The position numbers were made by a program, and so were the translations under genes. The notes beneath the pieces are model-generated. The model saw only the letters and a program-made list of their open reading frames with translations, searched no databases and was not told where the DNA came from. From NCBI GenBank assembly GCA_958296065.1, contig CATQHX010000074.1, forward strand, positions 124,001 to 188,000: a stretch of 64,000 bases of DNA, read 5' to 3'. The stretch comes from Vicinamibacterales bacterium. Lineage in GTDB: Bacteria > Acidobacteriota > Vicinamibacteria > Vicinamibacterales > UBA8438. This document shows positions 62,866-64,000 of this stretch, in pieces. The first letter of the stretch is position 1, and every line of letters starts with the position of its first letter.

Positions 62866-63078
62866 ATGATGCGGAGCTACACAGCCGTCGTGGAACGTTG
62901 CCCGGATACGCGTCTCTATGTGGGGTACGTACCGGGGTTCCCTGGCGCGCACAGCCAGGGAGACACCCTCGAGGAACTCAACGAGAACCTCAAGGAGGTC
63001 ATCGCGATGCTCCTCGATGACGGGGAACCCGTGCTGGACGGCGAGTACGTGGGTACCCAGGTCGTCGTCGTGGCTTGA
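62866..63078 (+). CDS. hicB: HicB-type antitoxin
   Basis: A 70-residue protein (MMRSYTAVVERCPDTRLYVG, then VPGFPGAHSQGDTLEELNEN and LKEVIAMLLDDGEP). This is the HicB partial RNase H fold that neutralises HicA. No DNA-binding tail is present, as in many short HicBs. Its partner downstream is broken. Confidence 0.8.
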   Translation: MMRSYTAVVERCPDTRLYVGYVPGFPGAHSQGDTLEELNENLKEVIAMLLDDGEPVLDGEYVGTQVVVVA

Positions 63079-63082
63079 TCGA

Positions 63083-63207
63083 GTGCCGTCCATCCCCGTT
63101 CTCAAGCCCCGCGAGGTCATCGCCATCCTCGCCGCACTCGGCTTCGAGGAAGTGTCGCGCGAGACGTGGGCCTCACCGTTCACGAATTCGTCGAGCGTAA
63201 GCGATAG
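63083..63207 (+). pseudogene. hicA: HicA toxin with internal deletion
   Basis: One frame gives VPSIPVLKPREVIAILAALG then FEEVS; another gives RDVGLTVHEFVERKR and a TAG at 63205. These are the first and last parts of HicA (normally about 75 residues). The middle, with the catalytic histidine segment GSHKQF, is missing, so the toxin is dead. Confidence 0.7.
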
Positions 63208-63213
63208 CGTCCG

Positions 63214-64000
63214 ATGGCTCTGAACCCGATCGCCTACACCGAGCACGTCGTCCGCAGCTTCCTGCGCTACCAGCTCACGGCGTATCCGTTCGCCGATGAC
63301 CGGCTCCACGACCAGATGCGGGACCTGCTGTCGCTCGACGAGACCCGCCGGTCGCCGCTGCTCAAGGGCCCGTACGTGAGCCTTTCGCGCCCGTTTCGGC
63401 AAGGCGCAGCGGTCGACGCCCTGATCCGCGAGGGGCTACTGCACCCGCATCTGCGCGAACGGATCCCGGAAACGCTGAGCCATCTGTACGGCCACCAGGA
63501 ACGCGCCGTGCGCGCGATTGCGGAAGGCCGGACCACCCTGGTCTCCACCGGCACCGGCTCGGGCAAGACCGAGTGCTTCCTCTATCCGATAGTCAGCCGG
63601 TGCCTGAATCTTCGGGACGATGACGCGCCGTCGGGCATCAGCGCCGTCATCGTCTATCCGATGAACGCCCTGGCGGAAGACCAGCTCATGCGATTGCGCG
63701 GGCTGCTGGCCGGTACCGGGATTCCGTTCGGCATGTACGTCGGCAAGACGCCCGAGCACGAGGCGGACGTAGCCGGCGTGCGGCTGCCGGCGGGATCGTC
63801 GCGGGCCGACTACGAGGCACGGCTGGAACGGGCGCGACGCGAGGGCAGCGGCGAGACGGTCTACCCGGCCGAGGAGGTCTGCTCGCGCGAGGTCATGCGC
63901 AGCCCGGGACGACAGCCGCGCATTCTGCTCACCAACGTCAAGCAGCTCGAGCTGCTGCTGACGCGGCAGCAGGATGTCGAGCTCTTTGCCGGCGCGCGGC
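63214..64000 (+). CDS. Large DEAD-box helicase, N-terminal part (YprA/DruE/DrmA-like)
   Basis: 262 residues are visible before the window ends. It starts MALNPIAYTEHVVRSFLRYQ, then has a Q-like region (LSHLYGHQERAVRAIAEG), motif I LVSTGTGSGKTECFLYPIV, motif Ia AVIVYPMNALAEDQLMRLRG and RILLTNVKQLELLLTRQQD. This pattern belongs to the large defence and repair helicases that often carry a C-terminal DUF1998 (YprA/MrfA, DruE, DrmA/B), but that part lies outside. The same N-terminus occurs as a fragment at 27451. By comparison of the two copies it is the fifth gene of the DISARM-like locus. Confidence 0.8.
   Translation, partial: MALNPIAYTEHVVRSFLRYQLTAYPFADDRLHDQMRDLLSLDETRRSPLLKGPYVSLSRPFRQGAAVDALIREGLLHPHLRERIPETLSHLYGHQERAVRAIAEGRTTLVSTGTGSGKTECFLYPIVSRCLNLRDDDAPSGISAVIVYPMNALAEDQLMRLRGLLAGTGIPFGMYVGKTPEHEADVAGVRLPAGSSRADYEARLERARREGSGETVYPAEEVCSREVMRSPGRQPRILLTNVKQLELLLTRQQDVELFAGAR

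Noticed and set aside
1..64000. CRISPR array near the cmr1 and CARF relics
   Set aside because: I looked for evenly spaced short repeats around 53-62 kb and elsewhere and found none. The 25-base spaced CCGGCCATT units are IS21 ends.

Overview
The window is high-GC bacterial chromosome. The left 22 kb has a PQQ dehydrogenase, a TonB-dependent receptor with an N-terminal carboxypeptidase-regulatory domain, a secreted WD40-like/TolB-type propeller and an ADOP-type FtsX permease. I infer from this combination an acidobacterium, probably of the Vicinamibacteria type. No rRNA, tRNA or CRISPR array is visible, so the assignment rests on gene content only.

Layout. Bases 1-6611 are ordinary chromosomal genes. 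Bases 6975-10860 hold a Fic protein, two VapBC-type toxin-antitoxin (TA) pairs and a TauE exporter. Bases 11254-17560 are a tightly overlapping three-gene operon (operon A): a DUF6361 protein, a two-site HKD (phospholipase D-like) nuclease and an SF2 helicase. Bases 17571-19271 are TA and NYN gene remnants plus a small two-gene module. An ADOP permease lies at 19398-21851. Bases 21988-24357 carry Phd, VapBC, zeta-like and BrnTA systems, some broken. Bases 24511-27534 are a deleted copy (copy 1) of a DISARM-like locus. Bases 27604-28231 are another AbrB-PIN pair. Bases 28316-28683 repeat the small module of 18 kb. Bases 29615-37677 are a second accessory/HKD/helicase operon (operon B), whose helicase is split by an IS1380 element. 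Bases 37960-48345 are the fuller copy (copy 2) of the DISARM-like locus: a DrmD-like SNF2 helicase, a 1917-residue adenine methylase and an AlbA_2 protein. About 13.7 kb of cargo follows: a DUF6338 protein, an ISL3 element, a DUF429 protein and a type III-B CRISPR relic interrupted by IS21, which itself carries a serine-recombinase element. Copy 2 then resumes with a broken DUF4143 ATPase, a HicBA remnant and a large DEAD-box helicase that runs off the right edge.

How the genes work together. The region from about 7 to 64 kb is a defence island. Operons A and B share one architecture: an accessory protein of about 400-440 residues, a nuclease with HxK sites near residues 106-111 and 327-330, and a helicase, with ATGA-type or short overlaps. 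The two decayed copies of the DISARM-like locus independently preserve the same order: SNF2 helicase, methylase, AlbA_2 protein, divergent DUF4143 ATPase, large helicase. This argues that the five genes form one ancestral system. TA pairs or their remains lie at most module borders.

Decay is strong and readable. IS1380 (4-bp target duplication), IS21 (8-bp) and ISL3 (8-bp) can be removed on paper. For the operon B helicase and for cmr1 this restores the reading frame exactly. Several other genes carry single-base shifts or a stop.
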